Origin: JBDKVA01 sp039679375
GTDB lineage: Bacteria > Bacillota > Clostridia > Acetivibrionales > DTU013
Assembly: GCA_039679375.1 (NCBI GenBank)
Contig: JBDKVA010000142.1
Location: 1 to 64,000 of the forward strand
Direction: 5' to 3'
Length of the DNA: 64,000 nucleotides
The notes under the pieces were generated by a model. The model was not told where the DNA came from. It searched no databases and was given only the letters and a program-made list of their open reading frames with translations. Each line of letters begins with the position of its first letter. The stretch's first letter is position 1. Position numbers and translations under genes: made by a program. Shown here in pieces: positions 43,780 through 52,952 of this stretch.

Positions 43780-44469
43780 ATGAACTGGATCGACCTTGCC
43801 GTGATTGCCTTGATCGTTTTATTTGCTGTTGTTGGACTTAAAAAGGGTTTCGTCATGACTGCTTTCAAAATTGTGTCCTTTTTTGCATGCATTTATGTTT
43901 CTATCAGGTTTTATCCTGTGCTGGCGGAAGCGCTTGAGAAAACAGCGCTTTATAGCAGTATAAAGGGAAGTATCGTTAAAAACCTTTTGGCCTTTAGCCA
44001 GACAAACAGCGCATCCGCTTCGGTTTCCGGAACGGCTGGCGCTGAAGCCATGCTGGGTTCACTGCCCTTGCCGGAATTTTTCAAAAAGTCCATGCTTTTA
44101 AAGCTGCCGTCTCCTGCTGAACTGATCGATATTCAGGGAATAGCTAATTCGGTTGGCGATGAGATCACAAAGACAATCATAGCCGTTATCAGCCTGATAG
44201 GCATGTATGTCGCTCTAAGGCTGGTGATGGCGTTCGTCGGCCTTATTTTGAAGGGCATATCGAAACTGCCTCTGTTCAAACAGGTCGATAAGTTAGGAGG
44301 CTTCATCCTCGGGGCGGTTCAGGGATTCATTGCCATTTACATATTATGTGCCTTACTGGTCCTATTCAATACGAACCCGCAGTTTGCGGGGATTTTTAAA
44401 GCACTTGACAGCTCTCTGTTTGCCGGATGGTTTTATGAAAACAATTTTATTATTAACTATATAAGTTGA
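43780..44469 (+). CDS. CvpA family membrane protein
   Basis: The 229-residue protein starts WIDLAVIALIVLFAVVGLKKG, the CvpA hallmark, with four membrane helices in all (near 1-20, 25-45, 125-155 and 170-200). CvpA was first linked to colicin V production and is now tied to envelope functions. AAGGAGG precedes the ATG. Confidence 0.88.
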   Translation: MNWIDLAVIALIVLFAVVGLKKGFVMTAFKIVSFFACIYVSIRFYPVLAEALEKTALYSSIKGSIVKNLLAFSQTNSASASVSGTAGAEAMLGSLPLPEFFKKSMLLKLPSPAELIDIQGIANSVGDEITKTIIAVISLIGMYVALRLVMAFVGLILKGISKLPLFKQVDKLGGFILGAVQGFIAIYILCALLVLFNTNPQFAGIFKALDSSLFAGWFYENNFIINYIS

Positions 44470-44546
44470 ATGAAATTTTCTAAATGCCTGTCTTCGCAAA
44501 CATCATAGAATCACTGCTGTTTGTGCAGCCATTCGTAAAGAAAATT

Positions 44547-44575
44547 AAATCATTCAATATAGTTGAATGAATTTT
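44547..44575 (+). terminator. Weak hairpin terminator after the CvpA-like gene
   Basis: A perfect eight-base inverted repeat TCATTCAA/TTGAATGA (44550-44570) is followed by ATTTT. The stem is AT-rich. In the rest of the 335-base gap before ilvD a second hairpin, AGCCGGG/CCCGGCT at 44684-44705, has no clear T-run, and no T-box was found. Confidence 0.45.
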
Positions 44576-44804
44576 ACACTGCGGCAATTGGAAAATGAAT
44601 GCTTTTGACTTTATTGCATCGGATTATAGACATATCGAAACAATTCGTAGTAAAATATATTCAACAAAAAAACATAAACGTTTAGCCGGGATAAGCAGCC
44701 CGGCTATTTGCTTAATAAGGCGGACAACGGCCTATTGATGTCTCAGGCCTATAAAGCCGGCATATGAGATAATATTATTAAGGTTGGAAAGGCGGGTAGA
44801 AGAT

Positions 44805-46463
44805 ATGAAGAGTGATATTGTAAAAAAAGGCGTGGAAAGGGCTCCCCACAGGGCGCTTTTCAAAGCGATGGGATATACGGATGAGGAGATAAACAGGCCT
44901 CTTATTGGCGTTGTGAATTCAAAGAATGAAATCATTCCGGGACACATTCATCTTGGCCAAATTGCAGAAGCGGTAAAGGCCGGTATCAGAATGGCAGGCG
45001 GCACACCGGTAGAATTTGGCTCAATAGGCATCTGTGACGGGATCGCTATGGGACATGACGGAATGAAATATTCACTGGCGTCAAGGGAGCTGATTGCGGA
45101 TTCCTGCGAAGCCATGGGGCGCGCTCACAGCTTTGACGGCATGGTTTTCATACCCAACTGCGACAAGATCGTACCGGGCATGCTGATGGCTGCCGCAAGG
45201 CTCAACGTACCTTCCGTTGTTATTAGCGGGGGACCTATGCTTTCGTTAATGCGAAATGGGAAGCAGCTGGATCTGAACAGTGTCTTCGAGGCTGTAGGAG
45301 CCTGTAAGGCCGGAATCATGACGGAGGAAGCTGTAGCGGAATTTGAAGATCACGCCTGTCCGGGCTGCGGTTCCTGCTCTGGCATGTTTACGGCAAACTC
45401 CATGAACTGCCTTACCGAAGTATTGGGAATGGGATTACCCGGGAACGGAACGATTCCGGCCGTATATGCGGAGAGGATCAGGCTTGCCAAGCAGGCAGGC
45501 ATGAAAGTTATGGAACTGGTTGAAAAGGATATCAAGCCCTCGGACATTATGACTGAAGAAGCATTTCAAAACGCATTGACAGTTGACATGGCGCTGGGAT
45601 GCTCGACGAACTCCGTCCTGCACCTTCCCGCTATTGCAAATGAACTGGGCATTGAATTAAATCTGGACATCGTGAATGAAATCAGCGGCAGGGTACCCAA
45701 CCTATGCAAGCTTGCACCGGCTGGACCGCATCATGTACAGGACCTGTATGCCGCCGGGGGAGTGCAGGCGGTAATGAAGGAGCTTTCAAAGAAAGGCTTC
45801 CTGCATCTGGAACTGTTAACTGCTACAGGCAGAACGGTGGGAGAGAATATCAGCAAGGCCGGGGTAAAGGACAGGGATGTCATAAGAAGTGTGGAGGAGC
45901 CGTACAGCAAGTCGGGAGGCATAGCGGTCCTAAGGGGCAACATCGCTGTAGACGGGGCAGTTGTGAAGCGCTCGGCAGTTGCACCGGAAATGCTTGTGCA
46001 TAAAGGCCCCGCAAGGGTTTTTGACTCGGAGGAAGCAGCCATTGAGAAAATATATGCCGGTGATATTAAAAAGGGTGATGTTGTTATCATACGTTATGAA
46101 GGCCCCAAGGGAGGACCTGGGATGAGGGAGATGCTCGGGCCGACATCCGCCATAGCAGGTATGGGTCTTGACAAGGATGTTGCATTAATTACCGATGGAA
46201 GATTTTCCGGTGCTTCAAGAGGGGCTTCCATCGGGCATGTTTCACCGGAAGCTATGGAGGGCGGCATGATTGCGGCTGTTCAGGATGGTGATATCATCAG
46301 CATCAATATTCCGGGGGGTTCGTTGAATGCCGAGGTCCCGGAGGAGGAACTGCGCCGCAGAATGTCTGCATGGAGGGCGCCGCAGCCAAGGATCACAAAG
46401 GGTTACCTTGGCAGGTATGCAAGGCTTGTGACGTCGGCCGGAACCGGCGCTGTGCTGAAATAA
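44805..46463 (+). CDS. ilvD: Dihydroxy-acid dehydratase
   Basis: The 552-residue iron-sulfur enzyme makes the 2-keto acids of valine and isoleucine. Cluster cysteines lie in FIPNCDKIVPGML and HACPGCGSCSGMFTANSMN, with an early conserved CDG in GICDGIAMGHDGM. The C terminus has TDGRFSGASRGASIGHVSPEA. The ATG at 44805 fits the family start. IlvB follows after 46 bases. Confidence 0.96.
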   Translation: MKSDIVKKGVERAPHRALFKAMGYTDEEINRPLIGVVNSKNEIIPGHIHLGQIAEAVKAGIRMAGGTPVEFGSIGICDGIAMGHDGMKYSLASRELIADSCEAMGRAHSFDGMVFIPNCDKIVPGMLMAAARLNVPSVVISGGPMLSLMRNGKQLDLNSVFEAVGACKAGIMTEEAVAEFEDHACPGCGSCSGMFTANSMNCLTEVLGMGLPGNGTIPAVYAERIRLAKQAGMKVMELVEKDIKPSDIMTEEAFQNALTVDMALGCSTNSVLHLPAIANELGIELNLDIVNEISGRVPNLCKLAPAGPHHVQDLYAAGGVQAVMKELSKKGFLHLELLTATGRTVGENISKAGVKDRDVIRSVEEPYSKSGGIAVLRGNIAVDGAVVKRSAVAPEMLVHKGPARVFDSEEAAIEKIYAGDIKKGDVVIIRYEGPKGGPGMREMLGPTSAIAGMGLDKDVALITDGRFSGASRGASIGHVSPEAMEGGMIAAVQDGDIISINIPGGSLNAEVPEEELRRRMSAWRAPQPRITKGYLGRYARLVTSAGTGAVLK

Positions 46464-46509
46464 TATTGGTTGAAATCAGTATTTGGTAGGGATTTGGTGG
46501 GGATTTGAT

Positions 46510-48180
46510 ATGAAGAGATTAACCGGTGCTGAAATATTGATTGAATGTTTGAAGGAGCAGGGGGTCGACACCGTATTCGGTTTTCCCGGAGGTGCGGTGC
46601 TCAATATTTATGACGCCCTGTACAAGGCTAGAAATGAGATCACGCACATTCTCACATCCCACGAGCAGGGGGCGTCGCATGCTGCCGACGGGTATGCCCG
46701 CGCTACGGGGAAAACAGGTGTGTGCATAGCCACTTCGGGTCCCGGAGCCACCAATCTGGTTACCGGTATTGCCACGGCATATATGGATTCGGTGCCGATG
46801 GTCGCCATAACCGGGCAGGTATCTACCGCCCTGCTGGGGAAAGATTCATTCCAGGAAGTGGATATCACCGGAATCACCATGCCTGTCACAAAACACAATT
46901 ATATCGTCAAGGATGTGGAGAAACTGGCAGGAATCGTACGGGATGCGTTCAGGATCGCTGCCGGCGGACGTCCGGGGCCTGTTCTGGTCGATATATGCAA
47001 GGATGTTACGGCAGCTTTTGCCGATTTTGAGCCCATGACGCCGAAAACCCTTGAAGAACTGCCGGCCGGAGTAACGCCGGTTGAACTTGACAGGGCAACC
47101 GCTCTGATCCGGGAAGCCCAAAAACCGATCATCCTGTCCGGCGGCGGCGTTTCGATAGCCGGCGCCGATCCTGAGCTCCGATGCCTGGCTGAAAAAGCCA
47201 AAATACCGGTGACAACCACTCTGATGGGGCTTGGTTCATTCCCGGGCACACATGAATTGTTCACCGGTCTGGTAGGAATGCATGGTACCAGGACGTCCAA
47301 TATGGCTGTGTCCGAAGCGGATCTCTTTATTGCCATCGGCGCAAGGTTCAGTGACAGGGTGATCAGCAATGTAAAAAGATTTGCTCCCAATGCTAAAATC
47401 ATGCATATTGATATAGATCCTGCGGAAATCGGGAAAAACGTTTCCGTTCACTATCCTCTGGTAGGCAATATCAGGCAAATTCTTCGCGGGATCGCAGAAC
47501 GGCTGGAAACGTGCGACGCGACCGGCTGGAACAGTAAAATTGCCGGATGGAAGGCTCAGTATCCACTTAAATATGATAAGGAAGGTCCGCTGAAGCCTCA
47601 TTATATTATTGAAAGATTATATGAACTGACAGGCGGAGATGCGATCATCACGACCGAAGTCGGCCAGAACCAGCTCTGGGCGGCGCAGTTCTACAAATAC
47701 ACCAGGCCGAGGCAGTTCATTTCATCCGGCGGACTGGGCACCATGGGTTACGGACTCGGCGCATGCATCGGCGCACAGCTGGGCAGACCCGACAAAAAAG
47801 TCATCAATATCGCAGGAGACGGCAGCTTCCGGATGAATTGTACAGAGCTTGCCACCGCAGTGGAATACAAGCTTCCCGTCATCATCGCCATACTGAACAA
47901 CCGAGTATTGGGCATGGTGAGGCAGTGGCAGAAGCTGTTTTATGATGGCCGTTTTTCTGCGACGACCATCGACAGAGCAACCAATTTTGTGGCGTTGGCT
48001 GAGGCTTTTGGAGCAATCGGCATCAATGTGGCCAGGCCGGAAGAAGTGGACGGGGCCTTTACGAGGGCGCTTGCTTCAAAGGATCGTCCGGTCCTGATCA
48101 ATTTTGAGATAGACAGGGACGAAAAGGTATTTCCGATCGTGCCGCCCGGCGCCCCGATTGATGAGTTGATAGAGGAATAA
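46510..48180 (+). CDS. ilvB: Acetolactate synthase, large subunit
   Basis: The 556-residue ThDP enzyme condenses two pyruvates, or pyruvate and 2-oxobutyrate. The catalytic glutamate is in HEQGASHAADGYARA. The FAD region follows, and the ThDP motif GDGSFRMN ends at ILNN. Anabolic sequence features (FGFPGGAVLNIYDAL; KHNYIVKDVEKL) point to IlvB rather than catabolic AlsS. No small subunit gene ilvN follows, although it usually does. Confidence 0.95.
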   Translation: MKRLTGAEILIECLKEQGVDTVFGFPGGAVLNIYDALYKARNEITHILTSHEQGASHAADGYARATGKTGVCIATSGPGATNLVTGIATAYMDSVPMVAITGQVSTALLGKDSFQEVDITGITMPVTKHNYIVKDVEKLAGIVRDAFRIAAGGRPGPVLVDICKDVTAAFADFEPMTPKTLEELPAGVTPVELDRATALIREAQKPIILSGGGVSIAGADPELRCLAEKAKIPVTTTLMGLGSFPGTHELFTGLVGMHGTRTSNMAVSEADLFIAIGARFSDRVISNVKRFAPNAKIMHIDIDPAEIGKNVSVHYPLVGNIRQILRGIAERLETCDATGWNSKIAGWKAQYPLKYDKEGPLKPHYIIERLYELTGGDAIITTEVGQNQLWAAQFYKYTRPRQFISSGGLGTMGYGLGACIGAQLGRPDKKVINIAGDGSFRMNCTELATAVEYKLPVIIAILNNRVLGMVRQWQKLFYDGRFSATTIDRATNFVALAEAFGAIGINVARPEEVDGAFTRALASKDRPVLINFEIDRDEKVFPIVPPGAPIDELIEE

Positions 48181-48200
48181 ACGTTTGGTTCGGGCGGTGT

Positions 48201-48356
48201 GCTTTATCTGGTGAGATATTGACTACTCATGATATGGACGATATAGTGGATATATGCAATACATTGATTATGATAAATATATGTAATATCATTTATGACG
48301 GTATGCTTTCGGAACATAAGCATATGAACTGCCATGATATATTAATGACACGTTAA
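48201..48356 (+). pseudogene. Remnant of an ABC ATPase C-terminal region
   Basis: Frame 48219-48356 reads LTTHDMDDIVDICNTLIMIN, then ICNIIYDGMLSEHK, up to a TAA. This closely matches the H-loop region of the intact ATPase encoded at 49979-50971 (LTTHDMDDIEQICDRLILID, ILYDGNLEKF). No Walker A, signature or start is present upstream, where ilvB ends. It is best read as the tail of a lost or recombined duplicate. Confidence 0.8.
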
Positions 48357-48375
48357 TGAAGGAATAACATAAACG

Positions 48376-49161
48376 ATGTATTTTGAATTTTTGAAAAAAA
48401 GCTTCCGGCAGCAGTTTGTTTATAGAACGAATACTGTAATACATATATTGTCTTCATTTGTATACCTGTTTGTTACTATAAGCATATGGTCTGCACTATA
48501 TCGGGGGAAAAGCAACGTTGACGGCATCTCCCTGAAGGAAATGCTTACGTATGTATTAATGGCGCAGCTTGTGAAAACGCTGGTAAGGCTCCGGGTAAGC
48601 AAGTATGTTGCGGACCGGGCGAGCAGCGGTGTTATTTCCATTGACTTTATCAGACCTGTAAGCCTGAAATTATGTGCAATTTCCGACAGCCTTGGCAGTG
48701 CGCTGTTCAATGCTATCGCATTTGCTATTCCGATGATTATACTGGGAAGTTTGGCGTGGGGCTTTGTATTGCCGGCTCATTTCTATCAGTGGCTGGTTTT
48801 TATGCTTTCCATGATCATGGCTTTTATTCTTTATTCAACTATGGAATACATTATGGGTCTGACAGCATTCTGGACAAAAACCGATTTTCATATTAGCTGG
48901 ATAATCGGAGCTTTTATGATGCTCTTTTCCGGCTCGGATATTCCCCTTTGGTTCTATCCGAAAACCATTAGAATTGTCGCTGATTTTTTGCCTTTTAAAT
49001 ATTTTATATTTGAACCCATTAATATATTTCTAGGGAAAGCTACGCCTGATCAGGCAGTGAATGTTATTTTACTTCAATTTGTCTGGCTTATTATTTTATT
49101 TACAGCAGAACGCATCGTATGGTATTATGCACAAAAGGTTGTTACTGTTCAGGGGGGCTGA
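48376..49161 (+). CDS. ABC-2 type permease, DUF990-like, first subunit
   Basis: The 261-residue membrane protein has six helices and the N terminus YFEFLKKSFRQQFVYRTNT, typical of the DUF990/ABC-2 exporter pair. With the next two genes it should form a two-permease plus ATPase exporter. It follows the ABC ATPase remnant by 19 bases. The cargo is unknown. Confidence 0.85.
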   Translation: MYFEFLKKSFRQQFVYRTNTVIHILSSFVYLFVTISIWSALYRGKSNVDGISLKEMLTYVLMAQLVKTLVRLRVSKYVADRASSGVISIDFIRPVSLKLCAISDSLGSALFNAIAFAIPMIILGSLAWGFVLPAHFYQWLVFMLSMIMAFILYSTMEYIMGLTAFWTKTDFHISWIIGAFMMLFSGSDIPLWFYPKTIRIVADFLPFKYFIFEPINIFLGKATPDQAVNVILLQFVWLIILFTAERIVWYYAQKVVTVQGG

Positions 49162-49163
49162 AT

Positions 49164-49964
49164 ATGGAATACATATCCCTATACTTTGATTTTATAAAGA
49201 TAAAACTACGCAGAATGACTGAATATCCGGCAGCTTTTTGGGCTTTTACAATCGCAAAAATGTCCGGATGGGCGGCCGGTTTGATTGTAATATACCTGAT
49301 GGTATACAGGTTTGAAAATGTACTGGGCTGGTCGGCGTATGAGGTACTGCTGTTATACTCAATGTACGCAACCTCTTATGCCCTGGCCGGGTTTTTCATG
49401 TATAACGCCTTTGAAACACTGTCAACGCATATTCAAATGGGTACGTTTGACGAAATGCTGACAAAACCGTTGAACCCATTCTTATATTTATGCTTTAAGA
49501 GCTTCTCAACCGGCTACATAGGAAATCTGATTGCAACGATTACTGCAATGATTGTTTGTATTATAAAACTGAAAATCCTGATGAATTTTTTTAATATATT
49601 CTATCTTATAGTAATCATAATTGGTTCAGCGCTGATTCATGCAGGAATGTTCATGTTTGCCAATATTCCGGTATTCTGGATTGTTAAGGCGGATGCGGTA
49701 TCTTCGTTCCGGTCCTCGCTGGAAGATTTTATCCGGTATCCCATATCTATTTATGACAGGTGGATACAAGTGATGCTGACGTTTGTTCTACCGGTAGCTT
49801 TTATTAATTTTTATCCTGCGCAGTATTTTCTGAAGAAAAGTGATTTTCTTGGATTTAGTCCTGTTCTGGCGCATTTGACGCCTATTATCGGTATCGTAAT
49901 GTTTACCATCGGCTATTTGTTCTTTTTCCTGGGAGTTCGGAATTACAAAAGCACCGGTTCATAA
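49164..49964 (+). CDS. ABC-2 type permease, DUF990-like, second subunit
   Basis: The 266-residue protein has about six helices and the family pattern MGTFDEMLTKPLNPFLYL on the first cytoplasmic loop. It starts two bases after the first permease, with AGGGGGG inside that gene's end. AT-rich composition and codon use match its partner. Confidence 0.87.
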   Translation: MEYISLYFDFIKIKLRRMTEYPAAFWAFTIAKMSGWAAGLIVIYLMVYRFENVLGWSAYEVLLLYSMYATSYALAGFFMYNAFETLSTHIQMGTFDEMLTKPLNPFLYLCFKSFSTGYIGNLIATITAMIVCIIKLKILMNFFNIFYLIVIIIGSALIHAGMFMFANIPVFWIVKADAVSSFRSSLEDFIRYPISIYDRWIQVMLTFVLPVAFINFYPAQYFLKKSDFLGFSPVLAHLTPIIGIVMFTIGYLFFFLGVRNYKSTGS

Positions 49965-49978
49965 AAAGGGGGATATAT

Positions 49979-50971
49979 ATGCCCATTATAGAGGCAAGAG
50001 ATTTACATAAGGAATTTACGGTATATAAAAGAAACGAAGGCTTTAAAGACACGGTTAAATCGCTTTTTCACCGTGAGTTTGAGATTAAGAAAGCTGTCGA
50101 GAATGTATCGTTCTCGGTAAAGAAGGGTGAGCTTGTCGGGTACATAGGCCCGAACGGAGCAGGGAAGTCCACAACCATAAAGATGCTTTCCGGGATATTG
50201 TATCCGACATCCGGAGAGGTTTTGGTCAGAGGCATTGTGCCCCAAAAAAACAGAAGGGAAAATGCCATGCATATAGGCGTGGTATTCGGCCAACGCAGCC
50301 AGTTGTATTGGGATTTGCCCATGATTGACGCATTCGATCTTTATAGGAAGATGTACAAAATTGATAGTAATACCTTTAAGAAAAATGTGGATTATTATAC
50401 GGAATTATTAGACATGGGAGAATTCATAAACCGCCCTGTCAGGCAGCTGTCACTAGGACAAAAAATGAGGGCGGAGTTTTCCGTAGCACTTTTGCATAAC
50501 CCTGATATAGTATACCTGGACGAGCCTACAATCGGCCTTGACGTACTTGCCAAAAGGCGTATACGTGAATTTATAAGGCAAGTCAATAAAGAGAGGCAAA
50601 TAACAGTTATTTTAACAACTCATGACATGGATGATATCGAGCAAATATGTGACAGGCTTATACTCATTGATAAAGGCAGGATTCTTTATGATGGCAATCT
50701 GGAAAAATTTAAGAGCAGCTATTCCGAGGAAAGTGTCATTGAGTTTATTTGCGAAAAAAAGGATGGACCTGGTGAAGAGAATATTTTAAAGGAAGAGAAT
50801 ATAAAGCTGTCTGATGGCGGGAATGGCAAAAAATATGCTTCGTTTAGCAGAAAGCAATATACAACGGCCCAAGTGACACGCATGCTGATGGATACATATA
50901 ATATCGTGGATTTTTCAATAAAAGATTCCAATATTGAGGATATCCTAAGTAATTTATATGCGGGATTATAG
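49979..50971 (+). CDS. ABC transporter ATP-binding protein, DrrA/DUF990-partner type
   Basis: The 330-residue ATPase has GPNGAGKSTTIKMLSG, FGQRSQLYWDLP at the Q-loop, LSLGQKMRAEFSVALLHNP, and YLDEPTIGLD followed by LTTHDMDDIEQIC. A C-terminal extension after residue 240 is typical of this subfamily. Here it follows both permeases, although the ATPase is more often first; the ATPase remnant at 48201 sits in that first position. Confidence 0.93.
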   Translation: MPIIEARDLHKEFTVYKRNEGFKDTVKSLFHREFEIKKAVENVSFSVKKGELVGYIGPNGAGKSTTIKMLSGILYPTSGEVLVRGIVPQKNRRENAMHIGVVFGQRSQLYWDLPMIDAFDLYRKMYKIDSNTFKKNVDYYTELLDMGEFINRPVRQLSLGQKMRAEFSVALLHNPDIVYLDEPTIGLDVLAKRRIREFIRQVNKERQITVILTTHDMDDIEQICDRLILIDKGRILYDGNLEKFKSSYSEESVIEFICEKKDGPGEENILKEENIKLSDGGNGKKYASFSRKQYTTAQVTRMLMDTYNIVDFSIKDSNIEDILSNLYAGL

Positions 50972-51013
50972 CGCTTAAAAATAACGCTATATAAGCGTTT
51001 CAGGAGGCACTCT

Positions 51014-51118
51014 GCGGGAAAAGCGATTATTATTGGCGCAAGCAGTGGAATTGGAAGAGAATTGGCATAGCTCTCCAAATACGGGCTAAGAGAAGTATTC
51101 TCTAACCTCGCTTCTTGA
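51014..51118 (+). pseudogene. Remnant of a short-chain dehydrogenase N terminus
   Basis: One frame reads AGKAIIIGASSGIGRELA, then a TAG, then LSKYGLREV before a second stop. GASSGIG is the SDR nucleotide-binding motif at the very start of such enzymes, and LSKYG continues the expected helix. AGGAGG lies just upstream. The rest of the enzyme (YxxxK and beyond) is absent. The 320-base gap before yesN holds no other gene. Confidence 0.72.
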
Positions 51119-51291
51119 ATTAGCAGCCGCAAATGCATATAATGGTATTTGAAGTAATTTTTATATCAATGTGCGAATAGTATACTATTTAAATGTACAC
51201 TTAATTGAAGCTGGAAAACCTCCTTACGATATCTTAAATAATCAACTAATTGAAATGAATATTTCGCATGATTGATAGGAAGGACCCCGGT

Positions 51292-52929
51292 ATGTACAAA
51301 ATACTTGTTGCAGATGATGAGGATATGATAAGAGAGGGTATTGCGCTTGGCGTTCCGTGGTCTGAGCTTGGATTTGAAGTAAGCGGACAAGCCGTAAACG
51401 GTATTGAGGCTATTGATTTAATTAAAAGAGATACGCCTGATGTTGTGATTACAGACATCAGAATGCCCAAAATGGATGGAATTGAGCTGATAGAATATCT
51501 CAGCGTGAACTATCCGCGTGTAAAAACCATTATTATCAGCGGCTACAGCGATATAGAATATTTTAAAAGCGCTATAAATAACCGTGTTTTCGAATATCTG
51601 CTCAAGCCTACCGACTATAACGAATTTGAACAGGTATTTAAGCATGTAAAGGATGCTCTTGACGAGGAGCGCAGAAAAAAGGAAGAGTATGATAAGCTGA
51701 AAAGCAGTTTGATTGAGAGCCTTCCATATATGAGGGAAAGATTTTTGAACCAGCTGATAAAGGGTTATTATACAGATGTGAAGCAAATAAGCGATAAGCT
51801 TATATTTTATGAAGTCAACCTGGATTATAATGAGCTTGCCGTCATAGTTTTTGAAATCGATAACTATTTCGTACTCACAAACGGTTATTCGGAAGAAGTA
51901 AAAGAATTACTCAGATTATCGGTGATACTAACAGCAAATAATGTATTTGGCGAAAAGCAGCCCGGCATATTTTTCTCCGGCAGCAATGATGAAATAATCG
52001 GCATATGTGATTTGAAAGACGGGTATAAGGCAATTGTACCGGCTATTAATGAAGTTCAGAAGAGGATTTATGAATATAAAAAGGTTACGGTTTCAGCAGG
52101 CATCAGTGATAAATGTGTGGATATAATGCACATCAGCCTTTCATACCGGCAAGCGATCCAAGCTATAAAGCAGAAGGTTTTTCTCGGGAGTGAAAGTATC
52201 ATATTTTTTTCCGATATAAATATGATGGATTGCCCCGACTATCTGCCGTATTTATTTGATAACGAAAGATTGATAAACGCGGTGTTTTATAAGGATGGGC
52301 AGGAGCTGACAAGCTTTCTTGACGATGTATTCAGTCAGTTTGAAAGTAAAATGATAATAAAATACGATAACATTGACAGGCTTTGCATGGAAATGCTCTT
52401 CATTGTTGCCAGGCATGCCGTTCAATACAACATTAAGCTGGAAGAGATCCTTGAAGCGCGGGGAACAGCATATTCGGACGTATATCATTATGACAGCCTG
52501 CCAGCAAAAAAGGAATATGTACGTGATATTTTAACAGAGGTAAATAATAAAATAAGACAAATTAGAAACGATAGTGCATCGCATACGATTGGCATAATTA
52601 AAGACTATCTTGACAAAAATTTCTCCAATAACTGCATATCTCTTGATTTAGTAGCCGAGAAGGTAAATAAGAATCCGGCATATGTAAGTTACCTGTTCAA
52701 AAATGAGACCGGTAAAAACTTCACGGAATATGTCACGGAATTGAGAATCAACAAAGCAAAAGGGCTTTTGAGCGATGTCCGCGTAAAATTATATGAAATT
52801 TCAGCTATGGTAGGTTATGCGGATGCATCTCATTTTACTAAAATTTTTAAAAAGTATACAGGCCTAATACCTTCCGAGTATAGGAAAATGACAGTAAGTA
52901 CTACAACGAAAACTACCGTATTATCCTAA
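51292..52929 (+). CDS. Response regulator, YesN family, with AraC-type DNA-binding domain
   Basis: The 545-residue protein starts with a receiver domain (MYKILVADDEDMIREGI; phosphoacceptor Asp in VITDIRMPKMDG; KPTDY lysine). A long middle region of about 300 residues follows, and it ends with two AraC-type helix-turn-helix motifs (NKNPAYVSYLFKNETGKNF; YADASHFTKIFKKYTG). It is paired with the YesM kinase 23 bases downstream and should switch on the sugar ABC genes that follow. ATG 51292 is the family start. Confidence 0.92.
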   Translation: MYKILVADDEDMIREGIALGVPWSELGFEVSGQAVNGIEAIDLIKRDTPDVVITDIRMPKMDGIELIEYLSVNYPRVKTIIISGYSDIEYFKSAINNRVFEYLLKPTDYNEFEQVFKHVKDALDEERRKKEEYDKLKSSLIESLPYMRERFLNQLIKGYYTDVKQISDKLIFYEVNLDYNELAVIVFEIDNYFVLTNGYSEEVKELLRLSVILTANNVFGEKQPGIFFSGSNDEIIGICDLKDGYKAIVPAINEVQKRIYEYKKVTVSAGISDKCVDIMHISLSYRQAIQAIKQKVFLGSESIIFFSDINMMDCPDYLPYLFDNERLINAVFYKDGQELTSFLDDVFSQFESKMIIKYDNIDRLCMEMLFIVARHAVQYNIKLEEILEARGTAYSDVYHYDSLPAKKEYVRDILTEVNNKIRQIRNDSASHTIGIIKDYLDKNFSNNCISLDLVAEKVNKNPAYVSYLFKNETGKNFTEYVTELRINKAKGLLSDVRVKLYEISAMVGYADASHFTKIFKKYTGLIPSEYRKMTVSTTTKTTVLS

Positions 52930-52952
52930 ATCAGCATTGGAGGAATATTCAA

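Noticed and set aside
44470..44804. Possible branched-chain amino-acid T-box before ilvD
   Set aside because: No T-box core and no terminator with a T-run next to ilvD; only two modest hairpins are seen.
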